A DNA stretch of 64,000 nucleotides from Boletus sp. NGJ (GCA_019096195.1 JAGTXK010000091.1:248001-312000); one strand, 5' to 3'. Counted from the stretch's first letter, positions 23,477-37,360 are shown. Notes: generated by a model from the letters alone, not told the origin. Made by a program: numbers and translations.

Positions 23477-26400
23477 ATGGCGGACATCTCGAAACCCATC
23501 TCATTCTGCGAGCATCTGCAGCTCTCTAGTTTGGGCATTCAGCCAGCTTCAATTTCGTTCCAGGTGCGCGCAGCCAAGTCCAATCTGCGGTGACATGCTC
23601 ATTCTGTTTGGTTTCTTGCCTTGCTTCTTAGGTGTGTTGCGGTTGTTTCTAGATGTACTCACGAACACCTGACTGAGCCCTCTGTAGACCTTGACCCTAG
23701 AATCCGACCACTTCATTTGCGTACGCGAAAAGGTTAATGAACAGAATCAAGTCGTCATAATTGACCTCGCCGACGCAAACAATGTTCTTCGAAGACCAAT
23801 CAGTGCTGATTCCGCAATCATGCATCCTTCCAAGAAAATTCTCGCCTTAAAGGGTGTGTTCCTAACCCGTCATGTTGTACCGCGACGTTGACATCTTCCT
23901 TCGCAGCCGGCCGGACGTTGCAGATTTTCAATATCGAGACCAAGCAGAAAGTTAAGTCGCATGCCAACAACGAAGACGTCGTATACTGGAAATGGGTATC
24001 CGAGACGACTATCGGAATGGTCACCGAGACTTCTGTGTATCATTGGTCAATTGGGGACCAGACGTCAGCCCCGCAGAAGGTCTTTGACCGGCATGCAACA
24101 CTTGCGGGAGCGCAGATCATCAACTACCGTGTCTCTTCTGATGAGAAGTGGCTGGTATTGATCGGTATCTCCAGCAATTCAACAAATCCTTCCGCGTTCA
24201 AGGTCAAAGGCGCGATGCAACTGTATAGCCGAGAGCGAGGAGTCAGCCAGCCCATCGAAGGACATGCTGCTTCATTTGCGGAGCTAAAGCTCGACGGTCA
24301 TCAGTCCGTGACAAAGTTATTCACATTTGCAGTTCGCACCGCCACTGGTGCCAAGGTATGCGATGTGCATTCAAGGAATTCGAGGCTTACTTAGGGGCCA
24401 TTGTATAGCTTCATGTAGTGGAGATTGACCACACCGCGCCGGACCCACCTTTCGTGAAAAAGGCAGTTGATGTCTATTTCCCTCCTGAAGCTACCAACGA
24501 CTTCCCCGTAGCCATGCAGGTGTCCAGAAAGCATGGTATCATCTTTCTGGTCACCAAATATGGTTTCATTCACCTGTACGATCTGGAGTCTGGTGCATGT
24601 GTTTATATGAATCGCATATCCGGCGAGACGATCTTTGTCACGGCAGAGCATGAGACTACACACGGGATCATCGGCGTAAACAAGAAAGGCCAGGTCTTAT
24701 CAGTTAGCGTCGACGAGCAGACGATCGTCCCTTACATCCTTTCTACACTCAACAATACCGAACTCGCATTCAAACTCGCCAGTCGTGCTAATCTACCTGG
24801 CGCGGATGATCTTTACGTCAAGCAGTACCAGCAACTGTTTTCTTCCGGTCAATACAGTGAAGCGGCGAAGATAGCTGCCAACTCTCCTCGGGTACGCACA
24901 CGCCTGATTACCAGTGACTGCCTCTGAACTGGCTTTTCGGCGCTCAGGGCATTCTTCGTACAGCACAGGTGATTGAATCATTCAAGCAAGCACCCGCCCC
25001 TCCAGGAGGCTTGTCTCCTATCCTCCAATACTTTGGTATCTTGTTGGAGAAAGGTGAACTTAACCATTTTGAGTCGCTCGAGCTCGCTCGCCCTGTATTG
25101 CAGCAGGGTCGCAAGCAGCTTCTCGAGAAGTGGCTGAAAGAGAATAAGGCAAGTCTACCCTCACGAGATCTGGCTGCTCCTAATATTACGTTGTCAGCTT
25201 ACGTGTAGTGAAGAGCTTGGGGATATCGTCCGGCTACATGACATGACATTGGCTTTGAGCGTGTATCTCAGAGCAAACGTCCCCAACAAGGTCATCGCTT
25301 GCTTTGCAGAGACTGGTCAGACAGACAAGATTGTTCTATACTCAAAGAAGGTTGGATATAGCCCGGACTATGTTGCCCTTTTGCAGCATGTTATGAGGAC
25401 GAACCCTGACAAGGGTGCTGAGTTTGCCACGCAGCTTGTCAATGACGAGACTGGCCCGTTGGTCGATATCGAGCGCGTAAGTGGGAATCTGAATGATCAT
25501 CGAACCATATGTGACGCATAGATTGCAGGTTGTGGACATATTTATGTCGCAGAACATGATCCAGCCGGCAACATCCTTCTTGTTGGATGCTCTGAAGGAA
25601 AATCGGGCCGAGCAGGCTCATCTGCAGACTCGTCTTCTCGAGATGAATCTTGTCCATGCGCCGCAGGTCGCGGACGCCATCCTCGGTAATGAGATGTTCA
25701 CGCATTATGACCGCCCTAGGATCGCCAACCTTTGTGAGAAGGCCGGTCTCTTGCAAAGAGTAAGTGTAACATTCCATATTTGAGATCGCTTGTTACTGAT
25801 GTCAATAGGCTCTCGAACACTACGAGGACTTGGCCGACATCAAGCGCGCAATTGTGCATACTGGCGGCCTTCAACCCGAATGGCTAGTCAACTACTTCAG
25901 TCGTCTCACCACTGAACAGTCCATGGCATGCATGCAAGAGATGCTTAGGGTAAATATCCGCCAGAATCTCCAGGTTGTCATCCAGATTGCTACCAAGTAC
26001 TCCGATATCCTTGGCCCTGTGAAGTTGATCGAGATGTTCGAGTCTTTCAAAACATTTGAAGGTGAGTGTTTCTGCCATGATATCCTTTTGCAAAACTAAC
26101 CTCTGTCGAAGGTCTCTACTACTACCTCGGGTCCATCGTGAACCTCAGCGAAGATCCCGAGGTCCACTTCAAGTACATCCAGGCTGCCACTCGGACCGGC
26201 CAGATTCGTGAAGTTGAGCGTATCTGTCGAGAGAGCAATCATTACAACCCAGAAAAGGTCAAGAATTTCTTGAAGGAGGCAAAGCTTCAAGATCAACTTC
26301 CCCTCATCATTGTCTGCGATCGCTTCGACTTTGTCCATGACCTCGTGCTTTACCTCTATCAGAATGGTCTCACGAAATTCATCGAAGTCTATGTGCAGCG

Positions 26401-29400
26401 TGTCAACTCCGTCAGGACCCCTCAGGTTGTCGGTGGACTACTCGATGTCGATTGCGACGAAACAACCATTAAAGGGCTTTTAGCTTCCGTGACAGGCAAT
26501 TTCCCCATCGATGAACTCGTCCATGAAGTTGAGCAACGGAATAGATTGAAGTTGATTCTCCCCTGGCTTGAGGCCCGTGTACAGTCCGGTTCTCAGGATC
26601 CTGCTGTATTCAACGCAATGGCCAAGATTTTGATCGACAGCAACAACAATCCCGAAGCATTCTTGAAGGAAAATAACGTACGTTCTTTGACATGTCGTAT
26701 GGCCTTTCCCCTCAACGATTGGTGCAGCTGTATGAGCCTCTCGTCGTTGGTAAATTCTGTGAGGCCCGAGATCCCTATTTAGCGTACATCGCATACGCAA
26801 AGGGCTTCTGTGATGACGAGCTCATTGCCATCACGAATGAGAACTCGATGTTCAAACAACAGGCTCGCTATCTCGTGAGGCGTCGTCAGCCAGAGCTTTG
26901 GGCACAAGTTCTTGTCCATGACAACGTGCATCGCAGAGCACTCATCGATCAGGTCTGTCTAGATGTCTTATGGTCAGCATGTGTTGATTGTTTTTGGCTT
27001 GTAGATCGTCGCAACTGCACTGCCCGAGTGTACTGACCCCGATGATGTCTCGGTTACCGTCAAAGCATTCCTTTCAGCCGATCTTCCCATTGAATTGATC
27101 GAGCTTTTGGAGAAAATTATCATCGAACCCTCTCCGTTTAGCGACAACCGCAATCTCCAGAACCTCTTGCTCTTAACAGCAATTCGTGCGGACAAGGGGA
27201 AGGTTGTGGGTTACATCAACAAGCTCGAGAACTACGACGTCGCCGAGATCGCCAACATTGCAACCGATCATGGTCTCTTCGAGGAGGCATTGACGATTTA
27301 CAAGAAGTACGACCAACATGCCATGGCCATGAACGTACTGGTCGAGCACATCGTGTCGATCGATCGTGGTTTGGACTACGCTAACAAGGTCAACAAACCT
27401 GAAGTGTGGAGTCGCCTTGCGAAAGCTCAGCTTGACGGTCTTCGCATCAAAGATGCTATCGGTATGCCTGATTCGGAAAATTAGTGAGAGGAAAGGTTGA
27501 TGGCTCTCTATAGACTCGTACATCAAGGCAGAGGACCCGTCGAACTTCGCAGAAGTTGTTGAGATTTCGAGCCGCGCTGGCAAGCATGATGATCTAGTCC
27601 GTTTCCTGCAAATGGCGCGCAAGCATCTTCGTGAACCTCGAATCGATTCCGAGCTTGCGTATGCTTATGCCAAGACTGATCGCCTACATGACATGGAGGA
27701 CTTCTTGAGTATGACGAACGTAGCAGACATCTTGGTGGTTGGAGAGAAGTGCTTTGAGGACGAACTCTACCAGGCTGCCAAGTTGCTATTCACGAGCATT
27801 TCTAACTGGGCTCGCTTGGCCACCACTCTCATATACTTGGGCGAGAACCAGGCTGCTGTCGAAAGCGCTCGTAAAGCCGGCAACACCCAAGTCTGGAAGC
27901 AAGTTCACGCTGCTTGTATTGAGAAATTAGAGTTCCGTTTGGTGGGTTTACTTCTTTCGCACAAGGGGGATGTTACTGACTTGCACTGCAGGCTCAAATT
28001 TGCGGCTTGAACATTGTCGTTCATGCGGTTCGTGCATTTCCAGAATGGATTCTTCCAGTTTTGATCGATTTCGCTGTATAGGAAGAGTTGCCTGCTCTGC
28101 TTCAGTCTTACGAACGTCGCGGCCATTTCGATGAAGTCCTTGCTCTGCTAGAGGCAGCGCTCAGCCTAGAGCGCGCTCACGTATGTTCTTTTACTGCTTC
28201 TAGTGTCATTATAGTGATTATTGTAGATGGGGATCTTTACGGAGCTTTCCATTCTGTACAGCAAATACAGACCTGGAAAACGTATGTGTGGCTATATAGT
28301 TCCCTTCACTTGCTGAATGCCTCCATTCCTAGTTATGGAGCACCTCAAACTCTTCGTGTCACGGATCAACATTCCAAAGGTGGGTTATTCTCCTTTATAC
28401 GGAGAGACACACGTGGTCATCTGTAAACCAGGTCATCAGAGCTACGGAGAAGGCGCATCTTTGGCCCGAGCTTGTTTTCCTTTACATAAAATACGACGAA
28501 TTTGTGAGAAGCCACCTTGCTTTTGTCGCGCTCCCGTTTAATGATTGCGCAACCAGGACAATGCTTCTCTTGCCATGATCGAACGTTCGTCCGATGCTTG
28601 GGAGCACAATCAATTCAAGGATGTGATTGTCCGCGTCGCGAATGTCGAGATGTACGCAACACCTTTTGGATTATTGATCCATGTGCTGACATCCGGCATG
28701 TCATAGCTACTACAAAGCTCTCACCTTCTACTTACAAGAGCAGCCCCCGCTCTTGGGGGATCTCCTGAGTGCCATGATTCCTCGCATAGACCACGCTCGT
28801 GTTGTGCGCACGTTCCGTCAAATCGACCACATTCCCCTTATTCGCTCATATCTCATTGCCGTTCAAAAGGTAGGTATTTCGAAATCTCGAACCTCCACTT
28901 GATGCCAATTTGACGGTATTTACAGTTAAACATCGAGGCAGTCAACGAGGCGTACAATGACCTACTCATCGAGGAGGAGGATTACAAGACCCTTCGCGAC
29001 TCGATTGACAGCTTTGACAATTTTAACAACATTTCTCTTGCTCAACGGTTAGAGAAACACGACCTTCTCGAGTTCAGGCGGCTTGCCGCGCATCTTTACA
29101 AGGTATAGTTATTTTATTTTACTTCTCCGAGGTGCTTCACACCCTTTCAGAAAAACTCGCGGTGGGAAGAGTCGATATCGCTGTCGAAGCAAGACCAATT
29201 GTACAAAGATGCGATCATGACGGCCGCTACCTCAGCCTGCACCGAAGTTGCGGAGGATCTCCTTTCTTACTTTGTTCACATTGGCAACAAAGAGTGTTTC
29301 GCATCCGTCCTCTACGTGTGCTTCGACCTACTGCGACCCGACATCGTGGAGGAACTTTCATGGCAACATGGTCTGAACGACTTCTACATGCCTTACAAGA

Positions 29401-29804
29401 TCCAGGTCTCGAGAACCATGCGGGAAAGGGTTTGTTTTCGTCTCATCATTGGCGCGGAATTGTGACTCAGTCAATTTACATTCCCAGTTGGCTGTGCTCG
29501 AAAAGGAGGTCAAGGAACGTGCAAAGAAGGAGATTGCAAAGGAAGAGCAAGAAGCTGAACAGCCCATCATCAACCCCATGGCCCGCTTGCTTATCACTCA
29601 AGGCAATGGGTTCGTGTTCGAGCTAGCTTTGGTTATATTACAGATATTGAAGACATTCTCGTCTAGATACCCGGCTCAAGCACCTCCAATGATGAACGGG
29701 ACTGGTATAGGCGCGAACATGATCCCCGTATGTATTCCTTTTGTGAGACGGGACAGACCACTGAAGCTTGCCAGCAGGCTATGACTGGATACTTCACGAC
29801 GTGA
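23477..29804 (+). CDS. CHC1: Clathrin heavy chain
   Basis: Triskelion leg of clathrin coats in endocytosis and TGN-endosome traffic. 24 exons encode 1686 residues, the normal length: 23477-23563, 23688-23853, 23907-24355, 24409-24891, 24948-25148, 25198-25476, 25529-25759, 25809-26061, 26112-26677, 26728-26952, 27005-27461, 27514-27941, 27992-28027, 28082-28180, 28227-28281, 28333-28379, 28432-28503, 28557-28651, 28707-28869, 28926-29102, 29151-29429, 29488-29609, 29667-29727 and 29775-29804. The N-terminal seven-bladed propeller ([24 protein letters not shown]) is followed by the alpha-solenoid of clathrin repeats, the trimerisation region ([17 protein letters not shown]) and a Lys/Glu coiled coil. 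Intron 25149-25197 is GC-AG. Exons 13-18 are very short (36-99 bases). The exact last junction (29774/29775) is the least certain. Confidence 0.97.
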
Positions 29805-30066
29805 TCTAAAATGTATCGTAATGCATGCTTTTCGATTTGCTATATTAGATTTTGTTTTTCCTCGACATTTTGGTGATTGGAAGAATTACATGTAGAACAC
29901 AAAGGGCAAGCGTCTGCACAAGGTCCACTGGGATATCGCCTCGTGCCAAAGGTAAGAGCAATTAGAAGAATCCTAAAGATGCATAGCGTGTTATCAAAAC
30001 AAAACAAAAAAGCGTGCAAACGAACGTGCATGATCTCGAACAAAAAAGCTATGTAATGGTTCGAGG

Positions 30067-31215
30067 TCACATCACTATACAACCACCTCCTGGCCCCTTG
30101 GGCCGTGTGCTGAGCGATACGCGTGCAGCTTCATAGAAAACCTCCGTGACCCCCCGATTGTGTTTTGAGCTACATTCTACAATGCATGGATCGAGATGTG
30201 GTCGAGACAGGGAAGCCAAGCCAAACACGTACCCAGATATCGCGATGCCCTTATTCGTCGTGCGACAGCGAGACCCTCTTCGTACTGTACCGAGTGCGTT
30301 CCGAAACGAGCAAGTCGTTCTCGAACGTTCCGATCGTCTCGAAGGTCACACTTGAGTGCTGTATTGCATTGCTAGTCAGCTGGCTTCAAATTCTGCATTC
30401 TAGTCCAAAAGGACTGACCAACGAGGACGAGCTACGGGAGATGTTCAGTCATATCAAGCGTCAAGGGGCCTCGAATATACCTTGACTCCCGGACAGAACT
30501 CGATAATCTCGTCTATCCACTGTGGCATCGTTCAAACGAATGTACGCGCGAGTATGAAAAGAGTAGAATTACTTTTGTTTCCACGTTCTCGAGCGAGGTT
30601 GGGTTGTCCACCTGAGACGACGAGGATCAACGGTCCTGCCTTTTTTTTTTTTTTTTTTCATTGTACAGGGGTAGAAACTCACGGAGAAACATATCATGAC
30701 GACGTGCGTCTCTGCATAGCTCAGTGATCTCAACCTATCAAATTCCTCCTGTCCTAAAGAGTTTCTTGAAACGTCAGAAGTTATGACGCAAGACTTGTCG
30801 AGGCCAGTCGGCTCACTTACCGGCCGTGTCCCACAAGCTTAGTTCCACCAGCTGGTCGTCGACGTAGATGTCGTGGACGTAGTTTTCGAACACGGTGGGT
30901 TCACTGTGTGATGTATGAAGCTCGGAATTGTGAGGATTCGATCAATTTCGAACTCACTATACTTGGGTAAAGAAGCCCCTGGTGAAAACGTTGAGTAGTG
31001 ACGTTTTTCCTATGAATGAGCCCGCGCTGGGCCGTCAGGAAAAAAAAAGTGAGGCATGGGCACATACCGCAAGCACCATCTCCGCAGACAACAACCTTCC
31101 TTTGTATCTGGAAACATGTGCAAACGGTGAGCACGCTGGGCTGGGCAATGAAAGACATTGGTCTTACAGGACGGCGTCCAAAACCAGCCTTGGAAGACGA
31201 ACCACAGATCGACAT
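30067..31215 (-). CDS. RHO3: Rho-family GTPase Rho3
   Basis: Small GTPase controlling polarised exocytosis and actin at growing tips. Nine exons: 31215-31168, 31107-31068, 31009-30958, 30903-30821, 30753-30683, 30611-30573, 30519-30481, 30371-30233 and 30176-30067; 206 residues. P-loop GDGACGKT at 25-32, effector loop [14 protein letters not shown] at 48-61, WDTAGQE at 71-77 and the guanine motif KCDL near 131. It carries the Rho insert and ends GGGCIVM, a CaaX prenylation box. The N-terminal MSICGSSSK and the ending [11 protein letters not shown] fit the Rho3 subfamily rather than Rho1 or Cdc42. The acceptor at 30372 is phase-consistent but gives an unusual QCNTALKC where LVALKC is normal. 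Intron 30612-30682 contains an 18-base poly(T) run. It is convergent with clathrin, 262 bases apart. Confidence 0.93.
30641..30658 (+). repeat. Poly(T) 18 tract in a RHO3 intron
   Basis: Uninterrupted T18 on the plus strand (A18 in the RHO3 transcript) inside intron 30612-30682. It is a simple repeat and likely length-variable. Confidence 0.9.
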
Positions 31216-31498
31216 GAGGAGTGGGGGCGAAACGAGACAGCTTGCACGATGTCTGCATTGTCCGTCATGTTCGTTCGGTGCACTTTGTTTAGCCTTGTTT
31301 GTCGGCATGGGGATCAAGACAAGGGCAAGAAAAAGCAACAAGAAAAAGCAAAAAAAAAGTACAGCAGTACTGGACATGGTGTCTGAGCAGAGTCCGATAG
31401 TTAGATATACAACGGCCGTTCCCATAAAACCTTCTCAAAACATAACATATTTGACTACAGCATCACAGGTTGCAAGACCAAGTTTATTAGGACACTCA

Positions 31499-34400
31499 TC
31501 AGTTATGGCCTAGACCCAAACCACTGGAATTAACAAAATCTTGCCAGGTGTTTTGTATCGTGTTGGCTTCTGGGGACTCGCGTCGGGTTGCAGACATGTG
31601 GCCGTTCATATGAGGATAGCCATTCTCGTGGACCATCCCGTAGTCGTAGACAGGGAAATAATTAGGGTACTGCCCGGGCACTAGTTCCATCGGCTGTATC
31701 TGTGTCGCGTCATTATATCCAGACGGTTCGTACTGTTCTCTTATGGGAGTATTGAAAGCGGACGCATCCGTGTACGTTGCCCCATTGGTGTGAGTGCCGG
31801 CGGCGTGCCCAAACGTTTTCAGATAGTCCACGACGTTGGGGTGGACTTGATTGCTCCCGGACGCCAAAGGCAGTGGTACTACCGGATTCGAAGACGTGGG
31901 CGAGCGATCAATGACCGTGGGTGATGACTGCGGTGAGAGCGAGTCTTTCTTGGCTACAAGCCGCGTCCTCCCACCGAGCGTCGAGAGCTCGTCGTTTTCT
32001 TCGAATGGTGACCCCGGCTCAGAATGGCTCGACAGTTGCCGTGCGAGGGGTGAGATTTTGCCCTTTCGAAACTCGTTCAAGCTGATGTGTGCCTTTTTCT
32101 GCAGCGTAATCATGATATCCTGAAGATTGGGTGAGGAGGCAAAAAGTGACGTGTAACAGACGGTCCAGGCTTACCAATACGGGTTGAGCGCGAAACCCTC
32201 GTGCTGCCTTTGAGAAAAGTTCACAGGCGGAGTCCAACTGGACGAGTGCAGAGGGTGCCAGGCTCATCGAAGGACATCGGGTGACAACAGAACCCAACAC
32301 AATCTACCACAAAAGGAATTACACCGACTTTCTCCTATCGCGGGGGTATACGTACCGCACACGAAAACATATGGGTCCACAAGAACCACATTCGTTCGCT
32401 AGGCTCCTTGAGTTGTGCATGAAGGTTCCGCATCAAGGCTACGAGTGAGCCTGCACTGCGGTAGGCAGCGATAACCGAAGTCCCATACGGACTACCGAGT
32501 GGATCCTTGGGGTGGTCGGTCACGGCACGGGCGAAGAAACTCCGGTGGAGATAGAGAAGATCTGATCAGGGCAGTGTCAGCAGCGGATGCGATGCATGGG
32601 CAATACGTACTCATTTCGCGGATAGCGAGGACTATGTGTCGTTGTAGAATCAGCGACACGCTCTCCTGATGGTGCGACTCCGGAGGAGATGAGTTGCCAA
32701 ATCCAGCAACTTGGAGATTGGAAGGGACGGGAAATGCGCGCAACTTGCGATCCAATTGAAGGACTGTTGCGTACGTCGGTGTCTTTGCGCCAAAAGCTTG
32801 ATCGTGGACCACACTCATACATTCTGATGCGAAGCGGTGTTTCCAAGCGTGATCTATAGGGCACGGCGTCAGATAAGGCGTGTTTCGGCGCATCGCACAA
32901 CACACACATGATTCGTCACCGGGTTCGCCAGTATAGGGTAGCTTGCAGTCGATATGTGACAAATAGAAAGACGGGGGGCGGCCGAATGTCCAGCACTGTG
33001 ATAGCGATGACGTGACATTCGGTTGTTCGTATATCCTTTCCCACTCACCTGCCATGAATCGTACGTGTACAGCTCCCAAAACAACTCGCGGCGGCGGAGA
33101 GTCTCCTTTTGGTCTACTCCCCACCTGCTTGGATCACGGTCTGTGTGAGGGGTTAGTGTCTATCGGCCAATCAGACGGAGAATTACTAACGGAGCCCGAT
33201 CTGTTTTTAGTCACGGAAAACGCGTTTGCTGAATGCATTTCGATTGATAAGCAGGCACACTCACGCTTTGCGCAACCTTGATTGCCATTCCAATGATGGC
33301 CCAGCGCGTACCAGAATTAGATCCGTGTCTGTCTGACAAGAAAAGGAAAAAGGTCATGAGGAACTATCAGACTGAAGATCAGTATTCGATTGTGGTGACA
33401 CGACGGGTGTACATGCCAACGTCTGTACGGCGCTGATGGTAGGATCCTCAAAGAGCGAACCCTGGAACAGCGAGGCACGTGCCAATTGATGGTATTTCTC
33501 GGCCTCGATATTGTAGGCTGGGTGCTTGATATCCACCAGGCTTCCGATTGCGAGAACCATGAACATGAGGGCGAGCTTGTGAGAAAGAAGGGGGTCATCG
33601 GATGGGGGAGCGGCGTCTGGTGCATAAAACAACGGGTATATTTCCTCGAAAAAGTCCTGTTCGTTTACTGGATCGTACCTGAAACGATGGATGAGAGATT
33701 CGACGGTAGCAAGAGTCGATGTCGCTCACATCCAAGCACCGAGTGTGTAGTATACCCGGGAGAGGTAATGGGCTTTGGGTGATTCGGGAAGATACCAAAA
33801 GAGTTCTCGCAGTCGTACGTTTTCGACCTGGAGGGGATGAGAGGTTGGAACAAGGGGGAAGGCACCACTGCGGGCCAAAATTTCGGGTGAAAGGACGTTC
33901 TGCAGAGATGCTAGTCTGCCGGACTCGGACTCCTGAGCCTCGGAGCCTTCGTTCTGGGGGTCAAGTTAGATCGATCGCGGGGTGATATGTCGAAAATAAA
34001 AAATAAAATAAAATAAAAAGAGGTACCTGCAAAAAGTACTTTGGAGAGAGGACATTGTCAATGAAAAGGCGTTGTTCCGATGGGTTGGCTCACCCAAGAA
34101 TTGGCAATAGATCCGAAATATTTTGCACCGCCGGAAGCATTGATCGAGAGCGAGCCAAAGGCGTCGACGATTTCGCCGTTTTGCTCTTCTTCCTTGACAT
34201 CACCTCTTGGAACGTTACGATGTGTGGGTGGTTCTCTTTGTAGGGGTGCTTTGATTTGGAGAAGGTCGTCGGCGAGAAGATGGTGCCTATCGGGTGATAC
34301 GAGGGAGTGTGAGTGTCTGAGGGCATCTTCAAGCTCGCGAACTCGGTTGCAAAGGACGGATATCTTTTCGTGGAGCTCTTGGGTGGAGGCGAGGACAAAG

Positions 34401-34848
34401 CTGTGATGCTTGAGGGGGAGGGGGGGATGAGACGGGGACGATGGGGACCCACCGATTACCTTGACCCGTGGTCAACGAGCCTAAAACGGCGGGAGCGATT
34501 ACGTGGAGGAAGGAGAGGAAGGAAGGGGAGGATGACGTACCGTCCGGACAGATCGCGCCGCACCCGCGTTTGACGCAAGAGCCGCAGGGAATATTCCTGT
34601 CGCAGCGTAGCTTCAAGCTGGCGCAGAGAGGATGGGAAGCTGTCCATTGTGGAGAGATGTGCGACTGACCGTCTGCATTCAGCACACGAGAGACGAGTTG
34701 CGCCTTTCCTGCGTTTCTTTGAAGGGTCGGCGAAGAGATTTGGCTCCATGGGGATGGGAGGAGAGGAGGACGATGAGGAAGGAAGAGGAGCGCACGATAG
34801 CTCGATGGGGTTTCCGAGGGAAATTCTGGGTACCTTCAAATTATCCAC
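31499..34848 (-). CDS. Zn2Cys6 / fungal_trans transcription factor
   Basis: Classical fungal regulator: N-terminal Zn2Cys6 cluster plus middle-homology domain. Fifteen exons: 34848-34670, 34617-34541, 34480-34453, 34400-34094, 34038-34027, 33953-33730, 33678-33417, 33363-33265, 33200-33191, 33140-33049, 32995-32908, 32853-32611, 32561-32356, 32303-32175 and 32119-31499; 858 residues. Zinc cluster CAECRRLKLRCDRNIPCGSC near 55-74 with the following RGCGAICPDG, then the dimerisation coil LHEKISVLCNRVRELEDAL and YFLQNEGSE. The fungal_trans core reads SDRHGSNSGTRWAIIGMAIK, GLHRDPSRW, RRRELFWELYTYD and FGRPPSF. Two exons are only 12 and 10 bases. The junction 33417/33363 has no good GT donor; a GCATGT donor gives the best protein. 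The start may instead be the ATG at 34749. Targets unknown. Confidence 0.88.
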
Positions 34849-35671
34849 ATATGCGAGAGGGATAATTCCCTTTCTTGGCTAATCCGGCAATATAGATTTA
34901 TTATAAATCTTCGCGGAGTTGAAGCGGAGTCGACGGGTTTGGCAGGTTACCGGCATCTTCCGTCTCTGCTGCGCCGACTAGCGAGCAAAGTCCATTGATC
35001 ACAATATCCGCGATCCTCCAAAAGATCTCACCTTTTCAGCGATTGGAAGCATATCCGTACACTTTCCCGGTGACAAGTTGAAACTTTCAGCGACGCACCT
35101 CCCTTCTGCAGGAAATCCCCGTACCCGCAGCAGCTCAAGCCGACTTGCCGCCGCCGTTGCTTCCTCGCACCCGCCGCCACCGCAGAGACGAGTCGACCAC
35201 GCACGCTTGTGTCTCAAGACCACATTTTTCAGCGGCAACGCCGCTCGACGCTTGACCAGAAATGAGGTGTCAGCGCAGAAAGACGACCACTGAAACATCA
35301 ATACTCGTTGACCGGGAAACCCCGGAGCGGGGCCGCAGCTGCCTTCACTTCCACATGCGAGTTTGTTGCAAACAGTTAGATCCGTTTTTTCGGCGGAGAT
35401 ATGAGGTGATTAGACGATTGATGCGATGGCCGTGCGTACTGACTTGCGCCTTGTCCCAATGGGGGGGGAATCGCACGCTTGTGCCCAGAGTTCCCACTTG
35501 TTGAGAGCAATCATCGTCAGAGTGGACTTACCCCGCACGTTACAAGCGTACAAGAAAAGAGCGAAATTGACTAGCTTCTAAGAGCAAAATAGTACATACG
35601 TAGGCTACATAACGTGTCCTGTCTCTCAAAAGTGGCGGGTAGCTAATAGAGGAAACTCAAAGACCGGCCAC
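34849..35671. other. Intergenic: upstream of the Zn2Cys6 regulator
   Basis: 823 bases holding the presumed promoter of the Zn2Cys6/fungal_trans gene and the 3' UTR of the coiled-coil gene. A plus-strand frame at 35078-35293 is rich in Ser, Arg and Ala and resembles nothing I know; I do not call it. Confidence 0.5.
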
Positions 35672-37125
35672 TCATATGGCAACGGGGGTAAAAACTCCTT
35701 CCGAGGCAAGTCCACCTGTCTTCCGTTCCGGACTTGCACCAAGATCCCTCGCCGAACAGCCTGAAATGACGCTCGTCGTGTCTCTAACCAGCACCCTGGT
35801 CCTCGCAAGTTCACTCGCCGGGCTTACGGGCTCAGCGAGTGATTCTTCAATGGATGACGTATCCGACAATCCATTATACATCGCTTCTGGTTCGGCACGC
35901 GGCGATTTGACGGGCGTAGTAGAAGAAATGCTCGCACTTCGAGCCCCAAAGAACTCCCCAAGCTTCCTTGAAAGCGGTTGAGGGGGTGGTGACGACACGT
36001 TGTTAGGCGTAGGTGGTATAAAGGGTATCGGTATCGCGCCAGATGCACTTTTAGCTAATGCCTCGGTTCGCCAGAGCTTGAAGCCCCAACTGCCCCCAAC
36101 TTGAGTGCTCTTCTTTGGTTCCACCTGGGAAGTTGGCGTTGTCACCGCAGATCCACCTGCGTTTGGCATGGCCCCGACGTCGTTCTCCTCTATAAATACG
36201 CGGAGAGCCTTGACGCATAATTCCGACGCCTCTCGTGCCTCGTTTGCCTCGTTTATCTCGTGCCTTGCCTCCTCCAACTCCCCTCGCATGGAAATGAGTT
36301 CCTTGCGAAGCATCTCAACCTCGGCCGACTCTTCCGAATGGAAGACAGTCAGGGGAGGGGACGCGCGACCATACATCCCAGATGACCTGGGCAGCGGTGC
36401 CAACTTGCTTGGTAGCATCGCGTTGTCGGGAAAGGTAAAGTTCGTCGGGGCAGGACTGCTAAGCGGTGAGCCGCTATCCAACTTTGCGAAACCCGAGTCT
36501 GAAACTGATGAAATACGTCGATGCGCATTGATCCGGACTGTGTTTGATCCGGTGAGCGGCGCAAACGACGCCCGCTTCGATGTCTGAGGACCCGCCAGGG
36601 AGGCGAGGTTAGCTCTAGAAAAGTCCAACCCGGATGCCACTTGGCTCTGTCTCCGACTCTCGGATTGAAGACGCATGAGTCCTCGCCTGAGCCCAGAGTC
36701 GACAGCTGAACAGGTCACAGGTCGGGGGTGACATACCTGCTCTCCTCGACTTTGGTCCGCAACACGGAGATGGTATTTTCGTCGTCCTTTGCTTTGTCGT
36801 TTGCGGTATTGAGCTCCTCTTGTAGTCTCGAACACTTGGCCGTCATGTGGGTCAGGGTGTCTGTAAAGTCTTTCTCCCTGGCCTGGACTTGAGAAAGCGA
36901 GTTGGCAAGTTCATCCCGGTGGCGAGTGACCTCTGCGAGGGACGACTGGAGGTTGGTGACGATGTGCGCGAGGACTTGTGTGTCGACTGACTGTGGTCGC
37001 TGTGCGTCCGCAGGGGTGGGCGGTGGGAGCGACTCGTTGTCGAGCTGACGCTCGAGCTCGAGGGTGAGATCGATAGAGCAAGGTCGTTCTTGCACGTCGT
37101 TGGCGCCGTCGTCGGTAGTGGACAT
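35672..37125 (-). CDS. Coiled-coil protein of unknown function
   Basis: Two exons (37125-36737, 36686-35672; one 50-base intron) encode 467 residues. I do not recognise the family. Two coiled-coil stretches are visible: roughly residues 50-130 (LAHIVTNLQSSLAEVTRHR, LTHMTAKCSRLQEEL) and a second near 250-300 (VEMLRKELISMRGELEEA, ALRVFIEEN). Between and after are Ser/Pro-rich, probably disordered segments with many possible phosphorylation sites. No membrane segment or catalytic motif is seen. It could be a cytoskeletal or trafficking scaffold, but that is a guess from composition only. Same strand as the SMR gene, whose stop lies 235 bases upstream. Confidence 0.75.
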
Positions 37126-37360
37126 GGTGAAGTGTTGAAACTAAAGTCAGGGTCGACGGGCGCGGTTCAAGGGGCAACACGTCGCGCGTTCGCCGCAACC
37201 GTCAAAGACCAATATGTACCGCATCCCTCGCACGTGACTCATCCACGTTGCCACCAACACTGCGTTTCAATACTATATCGTACACACGTCCTACAGCTCT
37301 CTATATAACTCCTCTTGCCTAAATCTTCTACAAATTTGTGCTTCCGTCGCCACCGCATCC

